Below are positions 48,115 to 60,000 of a stretch of DNA of 64,000 nt, in pieces. The position numbers and the translations under genes are program-made. Below the pieces are notes generated by a model. That model ran no database searches. It had not been told where the DNA came from and saw nothing but the letters and a program-made list of their open reading frames with translations. Numbering within the stretch: position 1 is the first letter of the stretch; every line of letters begins with the position of its first letter. This DNA comes from Nipponacmea schrenckii (lineage: Eukaryota > Mollusca > Gastropoda > Lottiidae). The stretch lies in assembly GCA_030562195.1 (NCBI GenBank), contig CM060203.1, positions 4,478,208 to 4,542,207 of the forward strand, read 5' to 3'.

Positions 48115-51100
48115 ATGGATTGTCTTAGGAAATATTTGATTTTTATCAGCTTGATTTGTAAGTATTATGGTTATTTGAATTTTATAGTTCTGATATAAAA
48201 ATTTGAACTGCCTTAGATCATCGAAATGTGGAAATGAAAGTAATTAATGAATTAAGCGCTTTTGAAACCCTTTTCATCATCTTCTGTCGGATATAAAACA
48301 TCATTTTGCCATTTTATCCAACATTTACCCTTAAAATCTGGAAAACTCACATAACTAAGTCATTTTTGAAAAACGCTTTATCAATTTATTAGTCGTTTTT
48401 CAATAAAAAAAAAATGCATCTTTATGGATAATTACTTAGTTTTTTGAATATTCATTTAATCTTTTATGTTATTTATGGCAGCAGATATATTTACTGAAGA
48501 ACAGAGCTCTTACTAGCCAAGATTAAAATTTTCAAAAGTTATGTTCATTCTAAAACCTATTATCCCTTGATAAAAGCTTATTATTTGTAATACATTAAAA
48601 CATTGCTTTCAATTTATTGATTCAATTTAACGAAAGTTAACGCTGTTGTATAAGACGGATCGCCAGAAAATGGCATTAAACCATGCTTATAATATGATGA
48701 TATGCAACATCTGATTTTCTTGTGTATATGATAAGGTCCCCATCCTGATCAACAGAGATCTGCGAGTATACGGAGCTGGGCAAGATGCGAAGTTTCGTAT
48801 ATAAGGTCCCGTGAGACCAGATTATAAAATGCCCTTGCCGTTTACTGCAAATCGTGAACAAGTTGCAGTCTGCCGACAATCGGGATGATTTAAGGAAATA
48901 AATTGAACACCAACACTCGGATATTACAATTGATCTATATTACTATTAAATGTGAATTACTTGAGTACGTGGAAAGTGTCTCGTGAGAATATGTCCAAAC
49001 GGAAAGAGTTTAACTCCACCTAATTTGTTTGTTAGGTGTTTATATTATCTTCAATTGACCCAATATGCACCCAGAAAAATATTAAAAAATCCGAAAATGT
49101 TCCCAGCATTTGAGTAGTTAGGCCTAACTTCAAATATAACATCTGATATATAAATCTGCCGAATAACCTGACCATATCGGTTATATATATATTTTGAAAT
49201 TTGATTGCTTAGTACTGTATTACATCTTTAGGATAATTAATACCTCTTTACGCTGTACTTAAAGTCATTGCTTGGTTATTCTTTTTTCTATAGGTGCATG
49301 CTCAGCGCAGTTCAAATGTTCAAACCTAGTAAGTGAACTAGTCACATGTAGTTCTAACCATCTAAGTAAGATGCCTGAAATAGCTAAATCTTTACAAGGA
49401 ACCACAGACTTTATAGCTGCCGGAGTTATCGTTCCTTACTGGAAAACTATGTGCGAGTGAGTAGATCAAGTTTTTATACGCCCTCACATGAAATGTAGGG
49501 CGTATATTGTGATCAACTTTCTGTCTGTCTGTCTGTCTGGCGTCTGTTCACATTTGCTTGTGCTCACTCTACAGACTACAGTTTTGATTGGATTTTAATA
49601 ATTTTTGGTATGTGAGTTCATGGCATCACAAAGAGGAACTGTATTGATTTTGGTGATGATCGGATAATTTTTAGCGGAGATACAGTGTCCGACTTAACGC
49701 GATTTCGAAAAAATGCGAGTAACTTTGCTTGTGCACACTCTACAGACTACAGTTTTGATTGGATTTTAATACTTTTTGGTATATGAGTTCGGGGCATCAA
49801 AAAGAGGAACTGTATTGATTTTGGTGATGATCGGATAATTTTTAGCAAAGATACAGTGTCCGACTCAGCGCGATTTCGGAAAAATGCCAGTTACTTTGCT
49901 TGTGCTCACTCTACAGACTACAGTTTTGAATGGATTTTAATAATTTTTGGTATGTGAGTTCATGGCATCACAAAGAGGAACTGTATTGATTTTGGTGATG
50001 ATCGGATAATTTTTAGCGGAGATACAGACTTAGCGTGAGTTCGGAAAAATGAGAGTAACTGTCTTGTGGTCACTCTACACTCTACAGTTTTGATGGATTT
50101 TAATAATTTTTGGTATGTGAGTTCATGGCATCACAAAGAGGAACTGTATTGATTTTGGTGATGATCGGATAATTTTTAGCGGAGATACAGTGTCCAACTT
50201 AGCGGGATTTCGGAAAAATGAGATTAACTGACTTGTGCTCACTCTACAGACTACAGTTTTGATTGGATTTTAATAATTTTTGGTATGTGAGTTCATGGCA
50301 TCACAAAGAAAAATTTGATTGATTTTGGTGATGATCGCATAATTTTTAGCAGAAACACAGTGTCCGACTTAGCGGAATTTCGCAAAAATGATAATAGCTG
50401 TCTTGTGCTCACTCTACAAACTACAGCTTTGATTGCACACTACTAAAGTGACAATTTTGATTCATATTTAGTCTGATTTTATGGTACACCTATGAACTTT
50501 TGCCCATTATCTGGTATAACGGAACATGAAATTTTGCCCATTATCTGATAAGCCTGAGGAGGGCGTATCTGCACGCTTTGCGTGCCTATGTTTGTTAAAC
50601 ATAAGACTGGTAAGCATGGCGATGAGTGATAAATTATGACGGATGTTCGATAGAACACAATAATTATGTTAAACGATATCAGATCAAAGATGGCGATCTA
50701 GAAGCCCATATGCAGGGTGATAAAATCACACACCCCAGCTGAATCTCTTTTGTGTTCATCCACATCCAAAAACTCTATGCGGGTCTTTGACTACACTACT
50801 ATTGTTTATTTGGTTTACAGATATCAAAGTGACGTGAAGAACTATTTTACGTGCAGTTTAGATAAGATAAATGAATGTGTAGATGAAGGATTTGAAGGAT
50901 TGTTTCCCGATCCACAGAGAATGAATAGAGGTTTTGAGAATGCTTGTACTCAACTTGATGGTAAGTTTTTAAACACATTAAAAATATAGGGAAATATGCA
51001 GAAGAAAGTCAAAGAAAGCTGTCGGATGGGATAAGTTGTGAACTTTGCTGCACATGGGATAAACGTAATTGTGGTTATGCCAATTTTGAAATCATGCATT

Positions 51101-51730
51101 GAACTATTTATATTCATACTGACATATTCAATAAATGTACTTCACGACTATGTTTTCTGTCCCTTTTCTTATGATTTCCATTCCATTATAGATATTGATG
51201 TGGGGTGTTATCAAGTCAACCAGGCGGCAATTCATCAATGTGCAATGTCAGCAGCTGGGCCTCCACCAACCTCGTCCTCCGATGCCAGTGCTGTGGTTAC
51301 ACATAACTGCCGGTTAGTGGTTTACTTTATTTAATTGCCCATCTTAAGGCACTGGGTGGATTCATTGGTTTCAATTATTGTAAGACAGTGGTTCCAAATT
51401 TGAACACCCCTGGATCAATCATGAAAACTTCATCACACCTCAAAAACAGTGGATATTCAAACACGTGTAACACATTCCGCCAAACTTGTCTATAAAACAA
51501 ACTGAAAAGTAGTAAAATTATTTTATACCATTGTGATTTATTTCAGAGTGTTTAGCGAGGAGGTGAAATGTACTGGACAGAATCTTGATACCTGCCAAGA
51601 TACCAAGAAAATAGTAGAGAACTATTTAAGTTATTTAGGACGACCAGCTTGTGGTGGAACTGCTATGGTCTCATCTAGTCTTCTCTTATCATTGATTACT
51701 CTTTGTTTTACTTTCATTCTTCGTAATTAA
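48115..51730 (+). CDS. Secreted 12-cysteine protein, probably GPI-anchored, 216 aa
   Basis: Five exons: 48115-48157, 49294-49456, 50821-50960, 51192-51312 and 51547-51730. Their phases agree throughout (1,2,1,2), for 217 codons with the stop. Exon 1 plus the first codons of exon 2 give a signal peptide (MDCLRKYLIFISLICACSAQ). The mature part has 12 cysteines (FKCSN, LVTCSS, TMCE, FTCS, NECV, ACTQ, GCYQ, HQCA, HNCR, VKCTG, DTCQ, PACGG), an even number that fits six disulfides. It ends in a hydrophobic tail of about 20 residues after small residues (CGGTAM), followed by a short polar end, as in GPI-anchor signals. A Pro/Ser-rich linker (GPPPTSSSDAS) separates two Cys-rich halves. I do not recognise the family; it acts outside the cell or at its surface. 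It is convergent with BRCA1. Intron 2 contains a mobile element starting 18 bases after the donor. Confidence 0.82.
49471..50592 (+). mobile_element. Pearl/HINE-like element with tandem core (copy C)
   Basis: The 5' end has a perfect 9-bp hairpin, ATACGCCCT ... AGGGCGTAT, followed by a (CTGT)n microsatellite at about 49510-49540. Six core units of about 164-172 bases start near 49556, 49728, 49898, 50061, 50228 and 50397 (TTGTGCTCACTCTACAGACT). The 3' end is GAGGGCGTATCT, then the hairpin GCACGCTTTGCGTGC and CTATG. Microsatellite plus tandem core plus hairpins match the plan of bivalve pearl elements. No protein is encoded. It lies in intron 2 of the Cys-rich gene. Confidence 0.75.
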
Positions 51731-52091
51731 CTGCTGTACTGACTCATGGGACGGTACAATATTATTTTATCATTAGGATTGATAAGTAAAACTTGTATCT
51801 TGATTATTATTTAATGAAAATAATAGTTATTCTAACAATCATATGTATAATTACGTAAAATAACAAGCTTTCGTTCATGCAAGAGAAAGGACATTTCCAA
51901 CAATATTGCGTCTGACTGGACTTTGTTCCATCGCGCTTATGACATTCATAATCAAATGTAATCAAGGTATACGTTCTAATGACTTCATATTTGCACAGAA
52001 AATCAATTTGAAATCATATAGCATAACAAAAAACAACTTAATAATACAAGTATAACATTAAATATACAATAACAATTATCTATTTTTTTCA

Positions 52092-52097
52092 AATAAA
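52092..52097 (+). terminator. Candidate poly(A) signal of the Cys-rich gene
   Basis: AATAAA lies about 360 bases after the stop, roughly 100 bases short of the candidate BRCA1 signal on the other strand. The two 3' ends may touch or overlap. Confidence 0.35.
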
Positions 52098-52204
52098 TCT
52101 GCTTTAAAACATTATTAGTCTTTACAAGGAGTATATGAGTTTTAATAAGAATTGTATTATTTCATTTTTACATAAAATTATAAATATCAACATAATACTT
52201 CACA

Positions 52205-52210
52205 TTTATT
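52205..52210 (-). terminator. Candidate poly(A) signal of BRCA1
   Basis: TTTATT on the + strand reads AATAAA on the - strand, 182 bases after the BRCA1 stop. Confidence 0.4.
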
Positions 52211-52391
52211 ATTCTGTCTTCTACTTATCTAGTTTTTACTGGTGGTTAATATCCAAAACTGCATATGACGGGTTGAATTGGTGAACACAACTTTGAATAA
52301 ATGTTGTTTGATACGGAATTACTTTAGCATCATATCAAAAGTGGCATTTCAAACAACAATTGATGTAAATTAGCCAATTTATACAACAAAA

Positions 52392-54047
52392 TCAAAACGG
52401 AACTCGAACTGGACGAGGAGTAAATAAATAATTTTTAGTGGATAATAATTTATAGGTACTTATACAGTCTAAAACCCATTCTCTTGATACTGTAACCAAC
52501 CCAGTGGTGCTGTAATAATCTGAAATATACCCGATCACATGGTCAGCTAATTTTAATGCAACCTCTATTAATTGAAATAAAATTTATACTACAATTTATT
52601 TTGATACATCATTGTCAAAGATTACATGACTTTAGCAAACTATCACAAACATAGTAGTATATTAAGAGCTTCATCTTGTTTCATATTATTAACATTTGCC
52701 AATAACCAGAAGCAAGATCTAGAAATAAAATGAGACACAATAACAACAAACAATCTATCTACCACTCAATAGAAGTTTTTGAAACCCATATCCACAAAAA
52801 ATAGCCATTCTATAATCAGTAGTCTATACAAAAACTGCCTTAAATTTGTGCATACTTACTTTTATAACAATTTCTTTCTTCTGGTGGTAGTTCAGTATCC
52901 ATTGTGTCTTTGTTGGAAACGATTATTTTCTTAATTTGTGAGTTCGATCCCAAGCAAGACAACGTGTCAACATCACCTACCACCAACGCTCCGAGTGATT
53001 CAAAGAGATGAACCATATCAGCTAAAAGCAAGAAAAATTAGGATTTATTTCATAAATTTAAGCCCGATATCCACTTTTGTTAGAAATGAAGAAAGGACTG
53101 GCATTGCTTTATTGAAAGTAGGATTTAATTTGGTGCTTGAGTCAATACATATTGAACTGGTTATGAATAAAAAATTAAAGCTTTTCACTAAATCTGCTCT
53201 GTTTGGGATATTACCTTTAGACATATCATCACTTGAACCAACACAGGCAATAGCAAGATTTTGGAACAATTTATCTTGAGAGAGACGTGATAAACTAGGT
53301 CCATAATGGGAATCCCCAGTCACTGTATCACCTATTATTTCATATGGATTCTGTAACAGAAACATGAGTAATCACTTGTACATTATTAAACTTTCATCAA
53401 ACTAATGCAAGCAGTTCAGAATTATCATTTGCTATGAAACATTTTAAGAAATATCAAAAGTGGAAAATGATTATAGACTGATATTTGACTTAGCAATAAT
53501 CAGTAAAGAAATTTAATAAACTATCTGACCAACCTCTAACAGCAGGTGCCCAGCTTTTAAAGACTCTTCTACCCAACTGTAGGATAAGATCCATATCTTG
53601 TGAGCTATGGCTTGGAAAAACTTTAATGTTCTTTCACATACTCTGCTCTCCTTAGAAACTAAAAAGTCAAGTATCTTAGATATCAAGTATTGTGGTGATT
53701 TGAAAAGATTATTCAATCTTGAAATGGTGTATTCCACAACTATTGCTAAGAGAATAAGATCATACTGGCTAAACAGAATTTTCTTTCTCTTCTTGAAGAG
53801 CTTCCAAAAAGATATTTGAAAAATAAAAGATGAAGTCAAGATTTTTCTTCTCTATGCTGAACCGATTCAACCACTTTGACCACAATACTTTTAATAAAGA
53901 CTGACCTGTTTTAATTATTAGATGGGTAGTATGTTTATTAATTTTACCATAAAATTTACAATCATTCAAACCAGCTAACTTGATTACATTTTCCTGGAAA
54001 CCAATAAAACAACCTAATAAATACATCTTTTCCTTGTGAATTTTGAG
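52392..54047 (-). other. BRCA1 tandem BRCT domains (five exons)
   Basis: BRCT1 is in 54047-53906 (MYLLGCFIGFQ ... TTHLIIKT) and 53658-53534 (RVCERTLKFFQAIAHKIWIL, SYSWVEESLKAGHLLLE). The linker and BRCT2 are in 53350-53215 (EIIGDTVTGD, then LFQNLAIACVGSSDD), 53021-52860 (HLFESLGALVVGDVD) and 52519-52392 (TGLVTVSREWVLDCI). The Arg and Lys of CERTLK that contact phosphopeptides in human BRCA1 (R1699, K1702) are kept, as is the Trp of each domain. The Ser-Gly pair of the first strand is not (see findings). Confidence 0.88.
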
Positions 54048-57000
54048 CTGATCACAAACTATCGCCAACAAGCAACAAAATAGAAATTGAAGTTGAGTTC
54101 AATTGAAGTTTTTTTAACCCTTGCACATAAATACAGATTGCTGGTGATGGATTGCTCCTGAGAGATCTTTCACTAGATGAGCCATTGTAGCAAATGATTT
54201 TAGAATCTATTGACATGACATAAAAAACACTAGTGATACATACAGCTTGATCTTTGCTCAATCCACTGGCAGCAAATTTAAATTTAAGATTTTCATTTCC
54301 ATTAACTGGTACATTTGGAGATCGCATGCTAAGTACACTTCTATTTTCAGCTGACTGTATTCCTCCTGGAGTGGTTTGCCTACTAGGAGTTGTAATCCTT
54401 TTTGACACTTTGGAGTCTGGAGTTTTCTTAATGACTCGGTCATATTTCGGAGTTCTTGGAGACTCTATTCTAGATCCAGCAGTTAATTGTGAAACTTTAC
54501 GTTCAAATATGATACTAGAATCTTTTGAAGGTGTTACATCTTTAGATGATATGGGAGATTGTAAAGGTGTTGACTTTCTTGAACTGAATTTGGATATTCT
54601 CCTTATGGGTGTTGAATCAGAAGAGTTATTTTCAATACTATTTCTACTTCTTGCTATTCTATTTGGGGTAACATCTCTTAAAGTTTGATCAATTTCCTCT
54701 AAACTGATTCTGCTAGGAGTTGAAACTCTTCCACAATTGACAAGAGGAGATATTTCTGTCATCTTCGTCTTTAAATTATTTGAATTTGGTGTTGATATAT
54801 TACTTTTTTTGGATGCAGATGAATTTTGGCTATTCATTACTTCTGATTTGTATTTCTGAAGTATTTCCATTGCTTTCTTGACTTCATCTGGTAAATCAGC
54901 AACATCTTCAGCACTAGATTTTACATTTTTATCACTAGAGTTAGGGAATTCAGCCTGATCCATTTCTTCTTCAGACTCCAAGCAGGTGTCAAATTCATCA
55001 CTCAATGCTTCTTGAACTTCTTCAAGACTTATTTGAGCATTTTGCGGTGGCTTATTTGAGTCCTGATTTCTGTCCTCTTCATTTAGAGTCTGTGGTATTG
55101 AGTCAATCATTTGATTATTTTGTATAACCTTCTGATTTTGCAAAGGTGATTTATCCCAGAATTTATCTCGAATTTTGGAGACAGCTTGTGGAGTTGGTGG
55201 AAGTGATTCATCAGCCTCATCAATGTGTAACATAGGATCCTTACGAGAAGGTACCAAGTCTTGCTTTTTACTATCGTCCAACCCATTCTCCTCATCAATG
55301 TTATCATCATCATCTACCTGTTGTTCTGTATGCTGATTTAAAAGATTAGGCACTGACGTTTCTCTGTTAACTTCAGGTAGTTGATGGTCATCTTCTGACT
55401 CCATTGCTGGTGGTGAGTACTGAAGTGGACTGAGAAATAAATCACTATCACTATCATCACTTTTAGTATTCTCAATTTCAGGAGATGATCTGATTGTGGT
55501 TATTTCTGAAAATAAAATAAAAATACAACTTAATTCTTCTTTTAAGTTGGATGGAAAATGTCTTATACTCACCAATTGAATCAATGGTACATCTACACTT
55601 TGAGAAATGTCACTATGATATAAGAGTTAAATTTGTTCAGCTTCAGAGTACAAACCTTTTTGTTTCTTAGTCTTGGAGGAAATTCTTATTGAATCACTTT
55701 CATCACTGTCACTAGAATCACTATCATTCAAAGCACTACCAGAACCTTTAACAGCCAGTTCTGCTTCAAGCTGTTTAATCTTCTCTTTCATCTTTAGAAT
55801 ATTGGATGTTATTGTTCCTCTTTGCTGCAATAGAAAATGTTGACTGATACATTAATTATTAAAGGACTTTGTTTGTTCAACCTCAAATAATGTCAAAATG
55901 TCAAAACCATAGACTCAATTGCTTCCTTACACAATATATTATATATTCATATTACATATATGTTATATTAAATCTATTCAAAATCAATAAAGTTCATGTC
56001 CTGAGTGTTTAAAACGAATTTCTATTAGTTTACCTGTGTTGTCACTTCACTCTGACTTGAGAAGGCACTTGAAGAATTCATATTGGTAGATTCTAAAACA
56101 AAATTCAAAGAAACTACTTCATTTACCCAGCTTAGCATGGATACAAATAATGCGTAATTCTCAGTTATACACATGTAAAATATGGAAATTTCTATGAAAG
56201 GTTAGGAGTTGTATCAAATCAACCCATTTTACATCTAGATTTATTGTTTGGACTTACCATTATCACTACAATTATCTTCATCAGATTCAATAACGCCACT
56301 CCTTTTTCTTTTAACATTCCTCAAAACTTCATCATCATCATCTTCTTCAACTTCATCAATATTGCTGTCTGACTTTTCTTCATCACAAGGCTAGAAAGAA
56401 TCACAACATCTCAAAAAACCTAATTTTAAGCACTTAAAATGACACCAGGTGGCTGCCCCAATAAAAGTCATTGATATTAAAAGTAGGGTAAACGAGGTCC
56501 ACACTTTAACTGACTCCAGAAAACGGAGTCTGATATTCAAAGATAGCTTGCCAGGCAAGGTAACATACGCCCACTGGCAGCTTTTGTTAAAAAATAGAAG
56601 AGTTTGTAGCACAAAGGCAATAAACTCATAAATGCATCTCATTTCGCTGATTATCGATAGCATTCAAATTCTTTATCTTAGCACACACTCTCACGTCTAG
56701 TTTTGTCAAAATCGGTCAAGTATTGTGCCTTATGTTTACAAGCTAAAAAGAAGAATATGGGCAATAACTGATAATTTAATATTCAAATAACCGGTACTTC
56801 ATTTTCAATAAGGTTCATCCTTTGGTAATTAGAAATAATCTCACCAAATTTCAATAAAATCTGTATAAAAGTGATATGAGAGTTTAATGCAGTATCCAAT
56901 GTTTAGCACTCTTCAGACAAATGTAGATCTTCACAAATGGGTAATGAAGTGAAAAAAGCTAAGTCAGACATGATATTTCGGTGAAAAATTATCCGATCAT

Positions 57001-60000
57001 CACGAAAATCAATAGGGATCATCTTCATAATGACACTGACCCACAAAATAAAAATCAAAAGAATCCATAAAGAATTGTTGCCTGTAGAGTGAGCACGAGC
57101 TGCACCCTATAGCTAATGAAGTGAAAAAAGCTAAGTCAGACATGATATTTAGGTGAAAAATTATCCGATCTTCACGAAAATCAATAGGGATCATCTTCAT
57201 AATGACACTGACCCACAAAATAAAAATCAAAAGAATCCATGAAGAATTGTAGCCTGTAGAGTGAGCACGAGGTAAATGTGAACGGACCGACAGGGCGATT
57301 ACAATATACGCCCTTACTTACGTGTGGGCGTATAAAAATCAAAAGAATCCATAGAGAATTGTAGCATGTAGAGTGAGTGGTAATGAAGTGAAAAAAGCTA
57401 AGTCAGACATGATATTTCTGTGAAAAATTATCCGATCATCTCGAAAATCAATAGGGATCATCTTCATAATGACACTAACCCACAGAATAAATTTCAAAAG
57501 AATCCATAAAGAATTGTTGCCTGTAGAGTGAGCACGAGTTTCACACTATGGGTAATGGAGTGAAAAACGCTAAGTCAGATGCGATATTTCGGTGAAAAAT
57601 TATCCGATCATCACGAAAATCAATAGGGATCATCTTCATAATGACACTGACCCACAAAATAAAAATCAAAAGAATCCATAAAGAATTGTTGCCTGTAGAG
57701 TGAGCACGAGCTGCACCCTATAGCTAATGAAGTGAAAAAAGCTAAGTCAGACATGATATTTAGGTGAAAAATTATCCGATCTTCACGAAAATCGATAGGG
57801 ATCATCTTCATAATGACACTGACCCACAAAATAAAAATCAAAAGAATCCATGAAGAATTGTAGCCTGTAGAGTGAGCACGAGGTAAATGTGAACGGACGG
57901 ACGGACCAACGGACCGACAGGGCAATTACAATATACGCCCTTACTTACGTGTGGGTGTATTCAAAAATGTGAGAAATGAATAACCTGGATGTGATAATTG
58001 ACAATGACTAAATTGGATATTATGGGATTGAAAGGAATTAAGTAGAAAACCACCTACCTGTAAACCTGACAAGACAGTTGCCATTACTGGGGAGCTGGTT
58101 AGTGGAAGATCTGCGTATTGGTCATCTTCAACTTCATAACAAGAATCCTTTTCATTTTCACCAGCACCACAATGATCACCTTCTACAAGTCCCTTATTAT
58201 GATCTTCAACAATGTTTTCTTTATCATCATCTGAGTTAACTTGCAAGAGGTCTTTTAAGTGAGTTCTTTTCTTAGCAACTATTTCTGTTTCCTTTATGGT
58301 ATTTTCATTTTCGAATGTGTCATGTATAACTTCATCTTCTGAGAAGTCATCTTTGTTCCATTCCATTGGCAGACCAGAGGGAGGAAGTGTTTCAGCATTT
58401 TCAGATGTTGACTGTCTTTGAGGATTTGCAGAGGATAATATTTCATAAACATCTCCTTGAGAACCTTTTGGACAGTCTTGATTGGATTTTACTCCATCCT
58501 TAAACATATTTTCTTTCGTTAAACAAGGCGAATGATGCTTAGATGGTTTTAGGCTGGCTGATTCTATGCTTTTTTCAGAATTTTGAGAATCAACAATCAT
58601 TATAATATCAGACTTCTGTGATGATTTGGAACCAGTGACTCTCTCATTGTTCTGATGGTCATTACTACTCTGGGGATTTGTGGATTCTTTTTTTTCATTG
58701 TTTGAATGTTCAGTGAAGAGTGAATTCTTTGTCCGTACAATTTTGTCAACAATTTCATTTTGATTAGTGTCACTCAACTGAGATAAGCCAATTAGAGCTT
58801 CTCTAGTATTCTGATCTGGACATTTCGGATCACTGGACTTGTCCGAACTTTGAGAAGATTGATTGGACAGATGAAACTGACTATTTCTAGTCCTGATGCT
58901 CATGGGACTTCCTTCAAGAGAAAAACACTTGCGTTTTTTCCGGCGCACTTTGAGTTCATCCTCACTGCTACCAACCCCATTATTTTCTGTAATAATCAAG
59001 TCGTCTTGTTGATCTTTAACAAAGTTAGATGCCAATGATGCATAACTGTTTTGGGAGGATGGAGTTCCAGAACGACTTTGTTTCCTTAGAGAAGAAAAAG
59101 TTCTTTTCCTCTTCAATAACGAACATTCTGAACCACTAAAATCAGAGTTCACCCCTTGAGAAAGTTCCTCCAAACCAACATTTGAACATTCTTTAAATGA
59201 TTGAATATCTGATTGATTGTCAATGAAAAGATTTTTCCTGCTATCTTGCGTAACTTCTGCTGGCTCTTTTAGCTTATTTACGTCAGGTTTAAGCAGAGAT
59301 TCACTTGCAGATTCTGTTTGGTCAGATAAATTTGATGCCTTTTCTTTGTTGTGTAACAATCTATCTTTGCTCAATTTCTTTCCTAATTTAGACTTGGAAC
59401 TACAGCTATCACCTGACTTCTCATCACCTATACATGTGTAAAGAATAGAATTAAAATTTTAATAATTATGAACCTGGAAGTACAATATAACTGAAACTGG
59501 AATCTGGAAATATAAGGCTAATTTAGAATAACTTGAAAGGAAATAATTTGTTTAGAAAATGTAGACCTCCAAAACAGATACTGGTGTTTCCAAGAAGAAA
59601 GTTTACAATGCCCAAATAACAACCGTTAACTCTAGGCAGTATAGTTAATTACCTGCCCCTGACAACTGCAAATATCCATTCTCTTTATCCGTCTTTTCTT
59701 TCACCAAACCTGAAACAAGAAATTTACTACAGTTCTTCTTTAAGACTTAAACATATTTTTAAGTCAAAATATATTAGGGCTTGACAAAATGAAACAACTA
59801 ATGCCAAGAAAAGTTTTTATTATTAATATTTTTACATCATGATCTAGAAATTGCAGAACATATTCGTGATTCTAAAATCTGTCCATGATGCATTGCTCTT
59901 TAATCTTCATAAAGTATAAAGTCTGTACCTGTTGTGGTCATAACTTGAGTTTCCACTGAATAATCTTCTAGCTTATCATCAGACTTCTGTAGCACTTTCT

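Noticed and set aside
52392..54047. BARD1 as the identity of the BRCT gene
   Set aside because: No ankyrin repeats precede the BRCT domains, and the SSQS-TTQQR block and coiled coil are BRCA1 traits.
54254..54688. + strand frame of 144 codons
   Set aside because: It is the antisense shadow of a BRCA1 exon; the same holds for + strand frames at 52938, 60144, 62220 and 63138.
57009..57925. Two - strand frames with the same hydrophobic peptide
   Set aside because: Both are core-repeat sequence of a non-coding mobile element, duplicated together; no independent evidence of a gene.
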